Shown here: in pieces, positions 51,903 through 52,951 of the stretch
How the letters are laid out: each line of letters opens with the position of its first letter
Numbering within the stretch: the first letter of the stretch is position 1
From: WJLY01 sp964399265
GTDB taxonomy: Bacteria; Joyebacterota; Joyebacteria; Joyebacterales; Joyebacteraceae
Length of the DNA stretch: 52,951 bases
Assembly (NCBI GenBank): GCA_964399265.1
Contig: CAYNQF010000008.1
Span: 1-52,951, forward strand
Reading direction: 5' to 3'
The notes under the pieces: model-generated
What the model was told of the DNA's origin: nothing
Seen by the model: only the letters and a program-made list of their open reading frames with translations
Database searches by the model: none
Position numbers and translations under genes: made by a program

Positions 51903-51946
51903 TGAGAAGAACGACGATTGTTATCATCGATGAGAGGTGGCCGACT

Positions 51947-52579
51947 ATGAAGCTTCTGAACCTCGCCTCTTGCAGGAACCTGGCGGCCGCGGCCCTGCTC
52001 TCCGCGCTGACCGCAGCCTTACTGGCTGTCGGCTGCAGCAACACGTCGGTTCGCCCGGAGGAAGCACAGAACGACCCGTATCCGGCGCGGTCCTGCCCTG
52101 ACAGCGTGCTCGCGAAGCTGACCCGCGCTTACATCGCCATGGACGCCGAGGCCTACCTCGACTGCATGGCGGACACACTCAGCTTCTGGCTCCTGCGCGA
52201 CGACTGGTCGAACCCCGACAATCCCCTGCCTCACTGCTGGGGAAAGGGCGTCGAGGACACGATTCACAGCAGGATGTTCGGCGACGCGACGAACGTGGAC
52301 CGGGTCCAGCTCACCATGTACACGGAGACGTACCAGTTCGTGGCCGGACCCGATACGACCGACCCGTACGACGACCGATGGGTCTACGAGCAGGACGTCG
52401 ACCTGCGAGTGGTCGCCGGCGACTTCACGTTCTGGGCCAACGCCGACCAGCTCTTCACGTTCGCCCGGCAGCCCGGTCGGTCCGACACGCTCTGGTGGAT
52501 CGTCGAGTGGCACGAGGTCGACCCGTGGGGCCGCGTCGAGGACTCGAGCTGGGGCAGCATCAAGGCGCTGTTCAGATAG
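51947..52579 (+). CDS. Lipoprotein of unknown family, first of a tandem pair
   Basis: This 210-residue protein has a lipoprotein signal ending in VGCSN (Cys near residue 30). I do not recognise the mature domain. It opens with a helix (LAKLTRAYIAMDAEAYLDCM), then a segment with NPDNPLPHCWGKG and IHSRMFGDATN, followed by beta-strand-like stretches with many Trp and Asp residues (DRWVYEQDVDLRVV, TLWWIVEWHEVD). An NTF2/SnoaL-like alpha+beta fold is possible and is only a guess. The start is fixed by GAGGTGG and the promoter. A homologous gene follows after 16 bases. Confidence 0.75.
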   Translation: MKLLNLASCRNLAAAALLSALTAALLAVGCSNTSVRPEEAQNDPYPARSCPDSVLAKLTRAYIAMDAEAYLDCMADTLSFWLLRDDWSNPDNPLPHCWGKGVEDTIHSRMFGDATNVDRVQLTMYTETYQFVAGPDTTDPYDDRWVYEQDVDLRVVAGDFTFWANADQLFTFARQPGRSDTLWWIVEWHEVDPWGRVEDSSWGSIKALFR

Positions 52580-52595
52580 TTGAGGAGGTGCTCCG

Positions 52596-52951
52596 TTGAA
52601 GAGACTGCGAATGAGTGGATCGACATGGAGGAGCGCCGCGACAGGCACGGCTCTCGCGGCTACGGCAGCGATGCTCATGCTCACGGGCTGTGCGAGCAAC
52701 AGCACCGGGCCGAGTGACTCGGACGACGCGGTGCGCTACAGGCTCCGGACGAGCCCAAACAACGTCCTCTACAACCTGAACCTCGCGTACGTCGAGATGG
52801 ACGCCAATGCCTACCTCGACTGCCTCGCGGAGGACTTCGAGTTCACTCTGAGTCCCGACGACGTCGCCAACCCGGACAACGACCTGCCGCCGTCGTGGGG
52901 CAAGCAGGAGGAGCGGGACATCCACGAGAGGATGTTCTCCGACACGACGAA
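52596..52951 (+). CDS. Lipoprotein paralogue, second of the tandem pair, partial
   Basis: The frame runs off the right edge after about 118 residues. It has a lipoprotein signal (LTGCAS) and the same core pattern as the preceding gene: MDANAYLDCL against MDAEAYLDCM, NPDNDLPPSWGK against NPDNPLPHCWGK, and IHERMFSDTT against IHSRMFGDAT. The start is TTG at 52596, with GGAGG seven bases upstream; an in-frame ATG at 52611 is the alternative. The pair arose by gene duplication and is surely co-transcribed. Further copies may lie beyond the edge. Confidence 0.8.
   Translation, partial: MKRLRMSGSTWRSAATGTALAATAAMLMLTGCASNSTGPSDSDDAVRYRLRTSPNNVLYNLNLAYVEMDANAYLDCLAEDFEFTLSPDDVANPDNDLPPSWGKQEERDIHERMFSDTT

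Larger units (their letters stand above)
51396..51946. other. Intergenic region between divergent porV-like and lipoprotein genes
   Basis: These 551 bases hold no convincing gene; the two open frames here have Arg/Pro-rich, shadow-like compositions. I see a minus-strand promoter candidate at 51522-51550, an 8-base-pair hairpin in the porV-like leader (51462-51481), an imperfect GC-rich inverted repeat around 51590-51640 and the plus-strand promoter at 51874-51902. Confidence 0.6.

Noticed and set aside
51513..51905. Plus-strand frame of 130 codons upstream of the tandem lipoproteins
   Set aside because: Arg/Pro/Cys-rich shadow-like composition, no ribosome binding site, and it overlaps the promoter of the real gene.

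Overview
The window is about 53 kb of GC-rich bacterial chromosome, probably a metagenome-assembled scaffold because it holds two 100-N gaps (32568-32667 and 50265-50364). Almost every gene lies on the minus strand; only lpxH and two lipoprotein genes at the right end are on the plus strand. The proteins point to a diderm of the FCB group, perhaps a candidate phylum such as Eisenbacteria, Krumholzibacteriota or Latescibacterota. The reasons are a PorV-like outer-membrane protein, a multiheme cytochrome with a FlgD-like (PNPFNP) C-terminal domain, a giant tricorn-type protease, many lipoproteins, LpxH, a short RpoD-like sigma factor and SelB. The phylum is an inference; no rRNA or tRNA is present. 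I see no CRISPR array, IS element or phage gene.

Layout from left to right: (1) 1-9505, a ten-gene minus-strand operon that looks catabolic: GNAT-like protein, thiolase fold lacking the nucleophilic Cys, DUF35 partner, three FdrA/YlbE/YlbF-type (oxamate-carbamoyltransferase-like) proteins, a cyclase-family metallohydrolase, and a three-subunit molybdenum hydroxylase running off the left edge. This is the best candidate for an undescribed pathway. (2) 9540-16985, envelope genes: an outer-membrane lipoprotein, a tricorn protease, a MacB/LolCDE-type ABC pair and a PEBP lipoprotein. (3) 17344-30303, a small lipoprotein gene and then a long housekeeping operon: rho, rpmE, thyX-like, DUF1385, prfA, prmC, murA, selB, ispG, glycosyltransferase. 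Several of its genes overlap by a few bases. A TTGACA-N17-TAGAAT promoter lies in front of rho. (4) 30300-37285, a ketol-acid-reductoisomerase-like gene, a TPR lipoprotein, a gap, an HD-domain protein, a kinase-like protein and the multiheme cytochrome. (5) 37316-46119, priA, tsaD, ybbR-like, an AMIN/amidase/LysM protein and two M16 peptidase homologues that both lack the HXXEH zinc motif, apparently one transcription unit. (6) 46236-49252, an rpoD-like sigma gene, an HtrA/DegP protease and a small coiled-coil protein. (7) 49420 to the end, lpxH, a gap, a porV-like gene and two tandem paralogous lipoprotein genes.

Several intergenic regions carry good matches to a TTGACN-N17/18-TANANT promoter, so transcription units can be proposed with some confidence. 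Shine-Dalgarno sequences are strong (GGAGG type) and settle many starts, including several TTG and GTG starts. All family assignments come from reading motifs in the translations, without database searches.
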